Part shown: positions 48,872 to 57,208 of the stretch, piece by piece | Layout: each line of letters opens with the position of its first letter | How positions within the stretch are numbered: position 1 is the stretch's first letter | From: Actinoplanes sp. NBRC 103695 | GTDB lineage: Bacteria > Actinomycetota > Actinomycetes > Mycobacteriales > Micromonosporaceae | NCBI RefSeq assembly: GCF_030269485.1 | Contig: NZ_BSTL01000028.1 | Span: 62,001 to 126,000, forward strand | Reading direction: 5' to 3' | Length of the DNA: 64,000 bases | Translations under genes and position numbers: made by a program | Notes under the pieces: model-generated | The model's input: the letters and a program-made list of their open reading frames with translations, nothing else | The model's database searches: none | Told to the model about the DNA's origin: nothing

Positions 48872-50202
48872 GCCGGCCCCATTCCGGTTACGCCGCCGCT
48901 GAGGGCGACGGTCAGCTCTTCGTCCGGCCAGCGCAGCCGGACCCCTCGGCCGGCCACCAGCTCACCGCACTCCGCGGACGTGGCCGGCCCGGTCTCCGGC
49001 GGCCTCGACGTGGTGACCATCGCGAATCCCGGGAAGCAGGTCAGCCAGTCCCCTGCCGTGGCACCGGCCGGGCGGGGCACCGCGGCGACGTCCAGCACCG
49101 CCGCGCATCCACTCGCCTCGGCCAGCATCCCGAGCGTCCCGGCGATCCCGGCCATCGACACGTCCTTGGCCGCCGCCGGGCGCGCGGCGGCCACGATGCC
49201 GTGCAGGCGCCTCAGCTCGCCGGACGTCCGGTGGCTGGTCGAGTCCCACTGCCGGCCGTGATATCCCGGTCGCCAGCGCCCGGCCGTGTCGGCGGTGAGG
49301 TGGACGCGCATGCCCGGCCGCCCGCCACCGCCCGGGACCGGATGCGCGGTACGACCGAGGGCGGTGGCCGAGAGGGCGGCGGGCACGCCCAGCTGGGTGT
49401 GCCCGCCGAGCACCGGCACGCCCCACGCCTCGGCGGCTCGTCGCAGGCCACCGAGGATCCGGGCGGCGTGCGCGGCGTCGCGGGCGCCGACCGCGTTCAG
49501 CAGGCCGACCGGAGAGGCGCCCATCGCGGCCAGGTCGTTCATGTTCACCAGCACCGCGCACCAGCCGGCCCAGTCCGGGTCACGTTCCACCATGGACGGC
49601 ACGATCGCGTCGCAGGCGGCGATCAGGTCCGATCCGGGGACCGGGGCGCCGTCGTCCCCGGCGTACCCCCGCGGGGTCATCTCTTGAAGGAGCGGCCCCA
49701 GCGCCTGCTTGGTGGCCGTGGCGAGCGCGGCGATCCGCCCGATCGGCCAGCGCATGAGCACGTGCGGGCGCCCGGCGACCGTGGTCGCACGCACCCGGTC
49801 CCAGCCCAGCCGGGTGAAAGAACGTTCGTTCTGATTCTGAACGGTCGCATCGAAGCGCAACGCCCCGGCGTTCTCCGCGTAGGCGCAGGCCGCCCGCACC
49901 AACGCCGAGCCGACTCCCTGCTCTTTCCGGACCACCGCCAGGCGGCCGCCCTGCCACCACCCGATGTCGGGGCCGTCGACGGCCGGCCCGACCCGGACCC
50001 CGCCGAGGAACTCCCCTCGCGCCGACCTGGCCACCAGCACCACCGTGCGCGGGTCATCGTCTCGGTCGTCCAGGTCATGACCGTCGAACAGGCCTTGCTC
50101 CTCGACGAAAACCTTTCGCCGCAACGCGTGGTAGTCCGTCCTGTCCTCGGTGGGAAGGACCGTGAACGCGGGCCCGAGCAGCGCGGGAACGAGATCGGTC
50201 AT
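48868..50202 (-). CDS. GNAT acetyltransferase / AIR-synthase-like fusion (MSMEG_0567-like)
   Basis: Predicted 444 residues from the ATG at 50202. Residues 1-165 are a GNAT acetyltransferase (GRLAVVRKEQGVGSALVRAA acetyl-CoA loop). Residues 180-444 resemble the PurM/AIR-synthase ATP-binding fold (GSDLIAACDAIVPSMVE, NMNDLAAMGASPVGLLNAV, VLGGHTQLGVPAALSATALG, KDVSMAGIAGTLGMLAE). This two-domain fusion is a hallmark of the conserved nitrilase cluster. It may activate and acetylate an intermediate. It overlaps the radical SAM gene by 4 bases. Confidence 0.87.
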   Translation of the reverse strand: MTDLVPALLGPAFTVLPTEDRTDYHALRRKVFVEEQGLFDGHDLDDRDDDPRTVVLVARSARGEFLGGVRVGPAVDGPDIGWWQGGRLAVVRKEQGVGSALVRAACAYAENAGALRFDATVQNQNERSFTRLGWDRVRATTVAGRPHVLMRWPIGRIAALATATKQALGPLLQEMTPRGYAGDDGAPVPGSDLIAACDAIVPSMVERDPDWAGWCAVLVNMNDLAAMGASPVGLLNAVGARDAAHAARILGGLRRAAEAWGVPVLGGHTQLGVPAALSATALGRTAHPVPGGGGRPGMRVHLTADTAGRWRPGYHGRQWDSTSHRTSGELRRLHGIVAAARPAAAKDVSMAGIAGTLGMLAEASGCAAVLDVAAVPRPAGATAGDWLTCFPGFAMVTTSRPPETGPATSAECGELVAGRGVRLRWPDEELTVALSGGVTGMGPA

Positions 50203-51251
50203 CCGCCGGCCGCCTGGAGCACGCCGCACGCCCCGCAGGCGGCGCAGCCGGCCTTCTGGTCCGCGCCGAGCATCCCCGCCTCCCGCAGCAGCGCCGCGAC
50301 CCTGCCCGAAATATCCCGGACCATCGACGGCGCCGGCGCCGGCCACCCGTCCCGCCGCGCGAGCGTCCCCGCCATCGGCCGGAAGGGCACCACGAACGGG
50401 TAGACGCCCCGCTCGATGAGTCCGGCCGCGCCGTTGATCAACTCGTCGGGATCCTCGCCGAGACCGATCAGCAGATAGGTCGACACCTGATTACGGCCGA
50501 AGACCGACACCGCACGGTCCCAGGCCGCTTCGTATTCGGCCATCGGCACCGATCCCTTGCCGGGCATCCACGTGCGGCGCACCTCGTCATCGAGAGACTC
50601 GACGTGGATCCCGATCGACGCAGCACCCGCCGTTCGCAGATCGTCTATCACCGACAGATCGCCCGGCGGCTCGATCTGCACCTGGATCGGCAGCCCCGGC
50701 ACGGCGTCGAGCACCGCCCGGACACACCGGACCAGGTTGCGGGCGCCCCGGTCCGGCCCGGTCGTCGTACCCGTGGTCATCACCATCTGCGTGACACCGT
50801 CGAGCTCGACCGCCGCCCGCGCCACCTCCGCGAGCTGCGCCGGTGTCTTGGCGGCGACCGTGCTGCCCGACCGCAACGACTCCTCGATGGTGCAGAACCG
50901 GCAGCGTTGCTCCTCGGCGTACCGGATGCAGGTCTGCACCACTGTCGTGGCCAGCACATCCTTGCCGTGCAGCCGCGCGATCTGCTCGTAGCGCACACCG
51001 TCGGCGGTCGTGAGGTCGTAGAACCGCGGCCGCTTGACGACGTCGAGTGTGAGCCCGGTGTCGATCTCGCCGAGCCAGATCTTCCCGCGATCGACAGTGT
51101 AGGGACTGGCCGGGTCGATCGGCAGTGCCGCGTTCCGCCCCTCGATCACCACATGGCCGTCGTCCGAGGGGCCGGCCCCGGACGGGCGGCGCACGGGTGT
51201 CGCCACCCGCACGCCGCGCACGGCCAGGTCGGCGCGAGTGTCGAGGGACAT
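50199..51251 (-). CDS. Radical SAM protein of the Nit1C cluster (MSMEG_0568-like)
   Basis: Predicted 350 residues. The presumed cluster-binding motif is Cys108-x8-Cys117-x2-Cys120 (TCIRYAEEQRCRFCTIEES), not the usual Cx3Cx2C. VVQTC and the later MVMTTGTTTGPDRGA resemble the SAM-binding barrel of biotin-synthase-like enzymes. A second Cys group, Cys336/339/342 (GCAACGACG), at the extreme C-terminus may hold an auxiliary Fe-S cluster. Reaction unknown. It is in the middle of the operon, sharing one base with the next gene upstream. Confidence 0.85.
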   Translation of the reverse strand: MSLDTRADLAVRGVRVATPVRRPSGAGPSDDGHVVIEGRNAALPIDPASPYTVDRGKIWLGEIDTGLTLDVVKRPRFYDLTTADGVRYEQIARLHGKDVLATTVVQTCIRYAEEQRCRFCTIEESLRSGSTVAAKTPAQLAEVARAAVELDGVTQMVMTTGTTTGPDRGARNLVRCVRAVLDAVPGLPIQVQIEPPGDLSVIDDLRTAGAASIGIHVESLDDEVRRTWMPGKGSVPMAEYEAAWDRAVSVFGRNQVSTYLLIGLGEDPDELINGAAGLIERGVYPFVVPFRPMAGTLARRDGWPAPAPSMVRDISGRVAALLREAGMLGADQKAGCAACGACGVLQAAGG

Positions 51252-51763
51252 CAGAACATGTAGGTCGAGTTGATGATCGCGCCCTTGCGCGCGTAGTGGA
51301 TCAGCGCGTCCTGCACGTCCAGCGGATGCGTCGGGATGACGCCCTCGATCAGGTCCTCCTCGCGGGCGCCGTGCAGGGAGAGCCCGAACCGGCAGCAGTA
51401 CACCTTGCCGCCCTCGGCGATGAACGTCTTCAACGAGTTGTTGATGTTGTGCTCACCCGGGAACGCCGAGGTTCCGGTGGTCGGGAAGCCTCGGGTGGCC
51501 AGGGCGTTCAGCGATCCCGGACCGTAGAAGTAGATGGCCGACTCGAAGCCCTTGCGCAACGCCCGGGTGGCCTGCAGCACCGCCACGAAGCTCACCGACG
51601 ACTCGTGCGCGATGCCGTGCACCAGCGTGAAGTAGCTCTGGCCCTCCTCGGCCTTGTAGTCCGGGAACACCTTGGTGCCGCCGTAGATGCTCGACCCCTC
51701 GGACAGCGCCGGGTGCGGGATCTCGTTGAGGGACTTCTGCTCGAGGTCGGTCAGGTCGGTCAT
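51251..51763 (-). CDS. Sll0783/MSMEG_0572-like nitrogen-starvation response protein
   Basis: Predicted 170 residues from the ATG at 51763 with GGAGGAGA immediately upstream, the best ribosome site in the operon. SIYGGTKVFPDYKAEEGQ, LQATRALRKGFESAIYFYGP and EGGKVYCCRFGLSLHGAREEDLI have the look of a DsrE-like small fold. Proteins of this family (Sll0783 in Synechocystis) are induced by nitrogen starvation and always sit in the nitrilase cluster. It has adjacent cysteines (YCCRFG) that could be active. Confidence 0.85.
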   Translation of the reverse strand: MTDLTDLEQKSLNEIPHPALSEGSSIYGGTKVFPDYKAEEGQSYFTLVHGIAHESSVSFVAVLQATRALRKGFESAIYFYGPGSLNALATRGFPTTGTSAFPGEHNINNSLKTFIAEGGKVYCCRFGLSLHGAREEDLIEGVIPTHPLDVQDALIHYARKGAIINSTYMF

Positions 51764-52566
51764 TTCTCTCCTCCGTAAAGCCGGTCGAAATTGTTCTTCA
51801 GGACCATTGCCGCCAGTTCCGGGTTTTCGAAGGCATGGCGGACCCGCGCGGACTCGCCCGCCTGGTCGCCCCACGGCTCGTCGCTGGCGAAGAGCACCCG
51901 GTCGTGGCCGATGCCCCGCCGGTCGATCTCGGCGGCCAGCCAGCGCGGGGCGAAGCCGATCGCCCACGACAGGTCGGTGTAGACCTGCTTGCCGGCGGCG
52001 ATCCAGTCGAAGAACCGGCCGCCGATCAGCTTGATGTGGCCGCTCATCCCGCCGCCGAAGTGCACGAGGTGGACGCGGGTGTGGTCGCCGTACCGCTCGA
52101 CCAGCTCACCGACGCGGTCGATGTCGGAGGCCGCGCCCGGCGAGGTGTGCACGTGGACGGTCAGGTCGTGCTCGCGGGCGGCCGCGAAGATCCCGTCCAG
52201 CCCGTCCGCGTCGCCGGCGTCGCCGCCGAGCAGGAAACTCAGCTTGAGTGCCCGGACGCCCCGCTCCCCCGCCAGCTTCAACGCGCTCCTTGTCCGGGAA
52301 GGCTCCAGCGGCGACACCCACAGTCCACAGCGGATCCGGTCGTCGCGCTGGGCCGCCTCGACGACGAGCTCGTTGAAACCGAACGCCACGGCCGGGTCCG
52401 GCACGCCGTAGTTGGGCAGCACCAGGGCCCGCTCGGTGCCCTCGCGGTCGAGGTCTTTCAGCAGCTCGTCGATGGTCGCGCGGGCGGTCACGTCCGGGTT
52501 CACCGGAGGTCCGCCGTAGAAGGGGTACGCGGGGAGCACGCCGAGGTGCCGGTGGGCGTCGTTCAC
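51760..52566 (-). CDS. Amidohydrolase-family (TIM-barrel) metal hydrolase
   Basis: Predicted 268 residues from the GTG at 52566. Metal-site features are visible: DAHRHLG near the N-terminus, VHVHTSPGAASD, VHLVHFGGGMSGH and the terminal LFASDEPWGDQ, all as in ACMSD/amidohydrolase-2 proteins. It overlaps both neighbours by 4 bases. Its presence inside the nitrilase operon suggests it hydrolyses or decarboxylates an intermediate of the same pathway. The family is a less constant part of such clusters. Confidence 0.83.
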   Translation of the reverse strand: MNDAHRHLGVLPAYPFYGGPPVNPDVTARATIDELLKDLDREGTERALVLPNYGVPDPAVAFGFNELVVEAAQRDDRIRCGLWVSPLEPSRTRSALKLAGERGVRALKLSFLLGGDAGDADGLDGIFAAAREHDLTVHVHTSPGAASDIDRVGELVERYGDHTRVHLVHFGGGMSGHIKLIGGRFFDWIAAGKQVYTDLSWAIGFAPRWLAAEIDRRGIGHDRVLFASDEPWGDQAGESARVRHAFENPELAAMVLKNNFDRLYGGEK

Positions 52567-53882
52567 GCGGCTGCCCACCAATCCATCGCCGGGTAGGTCT
52601 CGGTGGGGGTTCCGGCCAGCCACGACACGTCCTCGACCACCTGGCGGCGGCGCGCCTGCACGATCCGGCCGGCCAGGTGCTCGGCGTCCCGCGCCACGCC
52701 CGCGAACCGCCCAGACCCCCACGTCCACTGCCACGGCAGCCCCAGGAAGTAGAGCCCCGGCACGCTGGTCACGCCCCGGTCGTGGGTCGGGTAGCCGCGC
52801 CCGTCGAACACCGGCGCCTCGATCCAGCGATGGTCCCGGTGGAAGCCGGTCGCCCACACCACGGCTGTCACGTCGTTGACATCCAGGCTGCGCGGCCCGT
52901 CATCCGGCTGCCACACCGGCACATAACGCTCCTCGGCCGGCGCGTCTCTCCGCTGAGCCGAGATCCAGTTGTCGATGGCGTCCTTGATGCCCTCGGCGAC
53001 CGCGTCGGCATGATCGAGATGCTTCGCCAGGTCGTCGCCGAAGTACGCGGTGCCGTCCTCGATCGCGGTCAGCCGCCCGTACAGCCGCATCCCGTCCCGG
53101 GCGAACGCCCGCAGGTCGATGTCCCGCCCACCGTCCCGCCCCGTCATGTAGTGGTTGGCCCGCAGCCGCACCTCGTCCGCGTCGCCGAACTGGTCGATGC
53201 CGCGCGTGTAGTGCCCCATCTCGTCCAGCCAGGCCAGCGTGTCCCGCCCGCGGTACCGCCGGGCCGCCCGCGGCGCGCTCCCCACCGCGAGGTGCACGCG
53301 CCGCCCCGCCAGATGCAGGTCCTCGGCGATCTGACACCCCGACTGCCCCGTGCCCACGACCAGCACGTCCCCGTCCGGCAACTGTGCGGCGTTCCGGTAC
53401 TGCGACGAGTGCACCTGAACGACACGCGCCGGCAGCCGCTCGGCGATCCGTGGGACGGCCGGCCGGTGATAGGGCCCGGTCGCCACGACCACCTGATCGG
53501 CCGTGCACCGTCCGTCGCTGGTCACCAGATCGAAAACACCGACCCGGGTACGCCGTAGCCGGGTCACGTCCACCCCTTCGGCGAGCGGCGGATCGAACGA
53601 GGCGGCGTACTTCTCGAGATGGTCGACGACGTCGGCACCCACCATGAACCCGTCCGGATCGTCGCCCTGGTAGGGGAAACCGGGAAGATCGCACTGCCAG
53701 TTGGGCGTGACCAGACAGAACGAGTCCCACCGCCGATCCCGCCATTCGTGGCCGACCCGGTCCCGCTCGAACACCACGTGCCCGATGCCGAGCCGGCGCA
53801 GATGCCAGCTCATCGCGAGCCCCGCCTGACCCCCGCCCACAACGGCGACGCTGTAATGATCCGTTCGCTTCGGTTCCGACAT
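52563..53882 (-). CDS. Flavin-dependent monooxygenase-like protein of Nit1C cluster (MSMEG_0569-like)
   Basis: Predicted 439 residues. FAD-binding VAVVGGGQAGLAMSWHLRRLG is at the N-terminus, and the NADP-type site is VLVVGTGQSGCQIAEDL; GLYFLGLPWQWTWGSGRF is a late FAD contact region. The chain resembles flavoprotein monooxygenases of the YUCCA/FMO type and the cluster's MSMEG_0569 group. It is the first gene of the leftward operon. A TTGACT sequence at 53938-53943 on the minus strand could be its -35 element, but no good -10 is obvious. Confidence 0.87.
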   Translation of the reverse strand: MSEPKRTDHYSVAVVGGGQAGLAMSWHLRRLGIGHVVFERDRVGHEWRDRRWDSFCLVTPNWQCDLPGFPYQGDDPDGFMVGADVVDHLEKYAASFDPPLAEGVDVTRLRRTRVGVFDLVTSDGRCTADQVVVATGPYHRPAVPRIAERLPARVVQVHSSQYRNAAQLPDGDVLVVGTGQSGCQIAEDLHLAGRRVHLAVGSAPRAARRYRGRDTLAWLDEMGHYTRGIDQFGDADEVRLRANHYMTGRDGGRDIDLRAFARDGMRLYGRLTAIEDGTAYFGDDLAKHLDHADAVAEGIKDAIDNWISAQRRDAPAEERYVPVWQPDDGPRSLDVNDVTAVVWATGFHRDHRWIEAPVFDGRGYPTHDRGVTSVPGLYFLGLPWQWTWGSGRFAGVARDAEHLAGRIVQARRRQVVEDVSWLAGTPTETYPAMDWWAAA

Positions 53883-54048
53883 GACGGCACCTCGTTCACC
53901 ATCGTTCGCCCTGGTAGGCGGCTTGGTAACGAACCTCAGTCAAGGCAGGCCCGGTTTCCGCGGTGTTTCATCCGGAACAACCGTCCGTTAGAAAGACCTC
54001 TCCGCGCCGGCACGTCCTCTATGGACGCCGAGCGGTAGATTCAGAACC

Positions 54049-54534
54049 ATGCCGGCCGACGCCGAACCTCTGGTCCTGCGCAACACCTGGAACCGGTTCG
54101 ACAAGGTGTGGTGGCTGGGCAGCACCCTCTTCTGGGGCCTGCCCTGCGCCGCCCTGATGACCGGCTTCGGCGCGGCCGAACTCTGGTGGGGCCTGGCGAT
54201 CGCAGGCGCCGCCTGGATCGCCTTCGGCATCTTCGGCTGGCGCCTACGCTCCCGTGACGGAGGCAAACTCCAGGCCGAGGTGACCCGAACCGGCATCCGC
54301 TTCACCGAGGCGCATCCCCCGACGCCGTGGACGGAGATCGCCTGGGTGGGAGTCCGCCACACGCCCTCCGGCACCTTCGGCCCGCCATCCCACGACTACG
54401 TGGTCCTTCACCTGGCCGACGGCTCCCAGCAGAATCACCAGGTCGACATCCACCTGATCCAGGTCGTCCCCGCCATCCGCCGCCTGGCGCCCCAGATCCC
54501 CCTCTCGACGAACGACCGGCCCCCACCGTCCTGA
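54049..54534 (+). CDS. Small membrane protein with two helices and PH-like C-terminus
   Basis: Predicted 161 residues from the ATG at 54049; TAGATT 7 bases upstream indicates a leaderless transcript. Two helices at about 25-40 and 44-61 (LFWGLPCAALMTGFGAAELW, GLAIAGAAWIAFGIFGW) are followed by a beta-rich domain (VTRTGIRFTEAHPPTPWTEI, VVLHLADGSQQNH) like bacterial PH or YdbS/YokE-type membrane domains. I do not recognise a specific family. Faces the cytoplasm by charge pattern. Confidence 0.65.
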   Translation: MPADAEPLVLRNTWNRFDKVWWLGSTLFWGLPCAALMTGFGAAELWWGLAIAGAAWIAFGIFGWRLRSRDGGKLQAEVTRTGIRFTEAHPPTPWTEIAWVGVRHTPSGTFGPPSHDYVVLHLADGSQQNHQVDIHLIQVVPAIRRLAPQIPLSTNDRPPPS

Positions 54535-54694
54535 GAATTCAGGCCCTGGCGCCGGCCACGATGCGCTCGCCCGGGAGGACGGTGAGGGTGCGGCCCGCCG
54601 GGCGGAGCAACTGGTCCCGGTCTTCTCCACGCGCATGCCTCCCACCGTCTCGCAGGGACCCGGCCGGGAGCGCGAGATCCGTAGGGTGGTCCGC

Positions 54695-55558
54695 ATGCTC
54701 CTGGCCCGTCGCTGCTCCCGGATCGCGGAATCGCGCGCCTTCGAGGTGACCATCGTCGTCACGATCGGCGCCAACGCGGCCCTGCTCTGTATCGAGACCT
54801 ACCCGCACCTGGCCGCGTCCGTGCCGTCACTGCACTGGCTGGAGTGGTTCTTCCGGGCCGTCTTCGTGACCGAGATCGCCATCCGGATCCTCGCGCACGG
54901 GCGCCGGCCGCAGGACTTCTTCAAGCACGGCTGGAACGTCTTCGATTTCGTGGTGATCGCCGCCGTGTTCATCCCGGGTCTGCACGGCGACTCGGCGGCG
55001 CTGCGCGTCATCCGGATCGCACGGGTGGTTCGGCTCGTCCGTTTCTCACCCGGCCTGCGGACGATCGTGAACGCGCTGCTGCGCAGCCTGCCCGGGGTCG
55101 GTGGCTTCCTGGCGCTGGCCCTGGTCACGTTCTACGTGTACGGCATGGCCGGCTGGCTGATCTTCGGCGAGACCTACCCCGAGCAGTACGGCACGATCGG
55201 ACGCGCCGTGCTGACGCTCTTCGTGCTGCTGTCCCTGGAGACGTTGCCGGATCTGATCACGCAGGGCCTCGCCCTGTCGCCGTGGACGCTCGTGTACTAC
55301 GTCAGCTACGTGCTGATCACGGTCAACCTGCTGCTCAACATCCTGATCGCGGTCATCGTCAACTCGATGGAGGAGGCCCGCCGTCTGGAGATGACCGAGC
55401 ACCTGGCCACCGACGAGGACGGCGACGGCATGCCCGACGACATCGACCGCATCATGATCAGCCAGCGGCTGGACGACCTGCGCAGCATGATCGGCGAACT
55501 GGAACGGGAACTCCGCATCGACCGGGACGCGCCGGCCCGCCGCTCTTCTGTCACCTAG
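54695..55558 (+). CDS. Voltage-gated-type cation channel with Ca-loop and coiled coil
   Basis: Predicted 287 residues from the ATG at 54695, chosen because TAGGGT lies 7 bases upstream; an ATG at 54635 would add 20 residues. Six-helix channel layout: S4 has regular arginines (RVIRIARVVRLVRFSPGLR), and the pore helix ends in the filter-like SLETLPD, comparable in place to TLESW of NaChBac but lacking Trp. After S6 the cytoplasmic tail has an EF-hand-like DEDGDGMPDDID and a coiled coil (ISQRLDDLRSMIGELEREL). It is probably a tetrameric ion channel. Ion selectivity is uncertain. Confidence 0.82.
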   Translation: MLLARRCSRIAESRAFEVTIVVTIGANAALLCIETYPHLAASVPSLHWLEWFFRAVFVTEIAIRILAHGRRPQDFFKHGWNVFDFVVIAAVFIPGLHGDSAALRVIRIARVVRLVRFSPGLRTIVNALLRSLPGVGGFLALALVTFYVYGMAGWLIFGETYPEQYGTIGRAVLTLFVLLSLETLPDLITQGLALSPWTLVYYVSYVLITVNLLLNILIAVIVNSMEEARRLEMTEHLATDEDGDGMPDDIDRIMISQRLDDLRSMIGELERELRIDRDAPARRSSVT

Positions 55559-55624
55559 CTGATTTGATCGCCGCGCACCGGATCGTGCGGGCGCCCCGAC
55601 GGCCGCGAGCCTAGGCGCTCGCCA

Positions 55625-55720
55625 TCACTCCGCCGGATCGAGCAGCGCCGTCATGACACGGCCGACGATGGTGTCGAAGCCGTCCGCCCCGCCCCGCGTG
55701 CCGCCCATCGCGGCCGCGAG
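55625..55720 (-). pseudogene. C-terminal remnant of a TetR-like regulator
   Basis: Read on the minus strand the frame ends in AAMGGTRGGADGFDTIVGRV, then MTALLDPAE and a stop, which looks like the end of a TetR ligand domain. Upstream it runs straight into glycosyltransferase coding sequence of the other strand, so the DNA-binding part is gone. The call rests on resemblance of about 30 residues only. Confidence 0.35.
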
Positions 55721-56437
55721 CTGCGGGTGCCGTCCCTCGCCGGCCTGGCTCTGCGGGCCGCGCCGGCGCCTTACGACCGCGCCCGCGCCCGCATCCGCCG
55801 CGAGCTGAGGGTGCGCGTCCGGACCAGGCGTCCGCGCGTCTTCCACGGCTTCAGCCCGGCGGTCGTGCCGCGTCCGCGCGACTGGCCGCCGGAGCTGAGC
55901 ATCGTCGGCTACTGGTGGCCGGCCGTCCCGGAGGGCTGGCAACCGCCGCCCGCACTCCTGGACTTCCTGGACGCCGGCCCGCCACCGGTCTACCTCGGTT
56001 TCGGCAGCAACGGCGGCGCCGACGGCGCGATGATGGCCGAGGCCGCCAGGGACGCCGGCGTGCGTGTGCTTCTTCAGGACGAGATCGGCGACGTCCCGCA
56101 CGAGTGGCTGTTCCCGCGGATGGCGGCCGTGGTCCACCACTGCGGTGCGGGCACGACGGCCGCCGGTCTGCGCGCGGGCGTCCCGACGGTGGCCGTTCCG
56201 CGCTACACCGACCAGCCGTTCTGGGCGCGGCGGGTCAAGGCGCTGGGGGCCGGCCCCGATCCGGTCCCTCACCGCCGCCTGACCGCGACCACGTTGGCCA
56301 CGGCGATCCGGGCCGCCGTCACCGACCCACGCTTCCGGCGTAACGCCCGTGCCGTCGGCGAACGTCTGGCGGCGGAGGACGGCGCCGCGCCGCTGGTCGA
56401 CTGGCTGGTGTATTCGGCGCGTACCGGGCGCGCCTAG
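55721..56437 (+). pseudogene. Truncated GT1-type glycosyltransferase
   Basis: About 238 residues remain of a family near 400. The first nucleotide-sugar-independent half is missing; the sequence starts inside it (GLALRAAPAPYDRAR) and continues with VFHGFSPAVVPRPRDWPPEL, PPPVYLGFGSN and the donor-binding LFPRMAAVVHHCGAGTTAAG. A second, internal loss of roughly 30 residues follows the FGSN motif, where the donor-domain sequence jumps to MMAEAARDAGVRVLLQDEIG. A GTG at 55727 could start translation, but no normal N-terminus exists. Related enzymes glycosylate sterols or macrolides. It abuts the TetR-like remnant, as if one deletion removed both 5' ends. Confidence 0.6.
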
Positions 56438-56446
56438 GTTGCGGGC

Positions 56447-57208
56447 ATGCGGGGACGAGTCTTGGTGATGGTCGCGGTGTTGCTGGCGGCGGGGTGCGCG
56501 AGGGCCGAGCCGTCGGCCACTCCGGGTCAGCTGCTGCGGGAGTATGCGGGTGCCTCGGCACCGGTCAAGAACGACCGGTTCGGGCCGAGCGGGTCCGGGT
56601 CCGGCGCCGACCGGATGGCGAACTTCGCCGCCCACTACACGCCTGACCAGCTGGCGGCGGCGCTGTTCGGGGCCTACGAGTGCGACGACCGTTCCCCGGA
56701 CGGCGGGCGACTGGCGAACCCGTGCCGGCTGTCCCGCGAGGCGACCGAGGCGGCCCGGGAGTTCAGCGGGAACGCCGACCGGCCGCACGCACGGTCCATT
56801 CTGGTCAAGCACGCGGACGGGTCACTCGAGTTGCTCACCGTCTTCATCGCCCGGCGGCCCGACGGGGAGGCGCAGCTGATCGACACGAGCGGCGGCACCT
56901 ACACGGGCCTGGAGGACTTCCGCTCCGGCAACGACGTGCTCGGCACGGACGATCTCATCCTCACCCTCCAGGACGTCACGTCGGTGCCGGGCCAGGGCGA
57001 GCTGGTCGTCCGCACAGGACACACACCGGCCGTGTGGCCGTGGGTGGCGTCGGGCGCGGCGGGCGCCGTCCTGGTCGCACTCATCACCCTGACCGTCATC
57101 CGGCGTCGTCGCGCCGCCGCGGAGAACGCCGACCTTCTGGCCCAGTGGGCGCCGGAGAAGCCGAACGAGCCGGCGACGCCCCCGGGGCCGGAGAAACCTG
57201 TGGAGTGA
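56447..57208 (+). CDS. Lipoprotein-like membrane protein
   Basis: Predicted 253 residues, ATG at 56447. An N-terminal signal with lipobox (VAVLLAAGCARAE, Cys about 17) is followed by an outside domain with a Cys pair (YECDDRSPDG, LANPCRLS), then a second helix at about 196-216 (VWPWVASGAAGAVLVALITL) and a short Arg-rich cytoplasmic tail ending in a Pro/Glu repeat. I do not recognise the family. Its last 113 bases overlap the 3' end of the convergent sigma-factor gene, in a region where both proteins are low-complexity. A regulatory link to that sigma factor is possible because of the membrane layout. Confidence 0.7.
   Translation: MRGRVLVMVAVLLAAGCARAEPSATPGQLLREYAGASAPVKNDRFGPSGSGSGADRMANFAAHYTPDQLAAALFGAYECDDRSPDGGRLANPCRLSREATEAAREFSGNADRPHARSILVKHADGSLELLTVFIARRPDGEAQLIDTSGGTYTGLEDFRSGNDVLGTDDLILTLQDVTSVPGQGELVVRTGHTPAVWPWVASGAAGAVLVALITLTVIRRRRAAAENADLLAQWAPEKPNEPATPPGPEKPVE

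Noticed and set aside
54539..54640. Minus-strand ending DQLLRPAGRTLTVLPGE that resembles a gene end
   Set aside because: Too short, and the upstream part of the frame is antisense to the channel gene; resemblance not strong enough for a remnant call.
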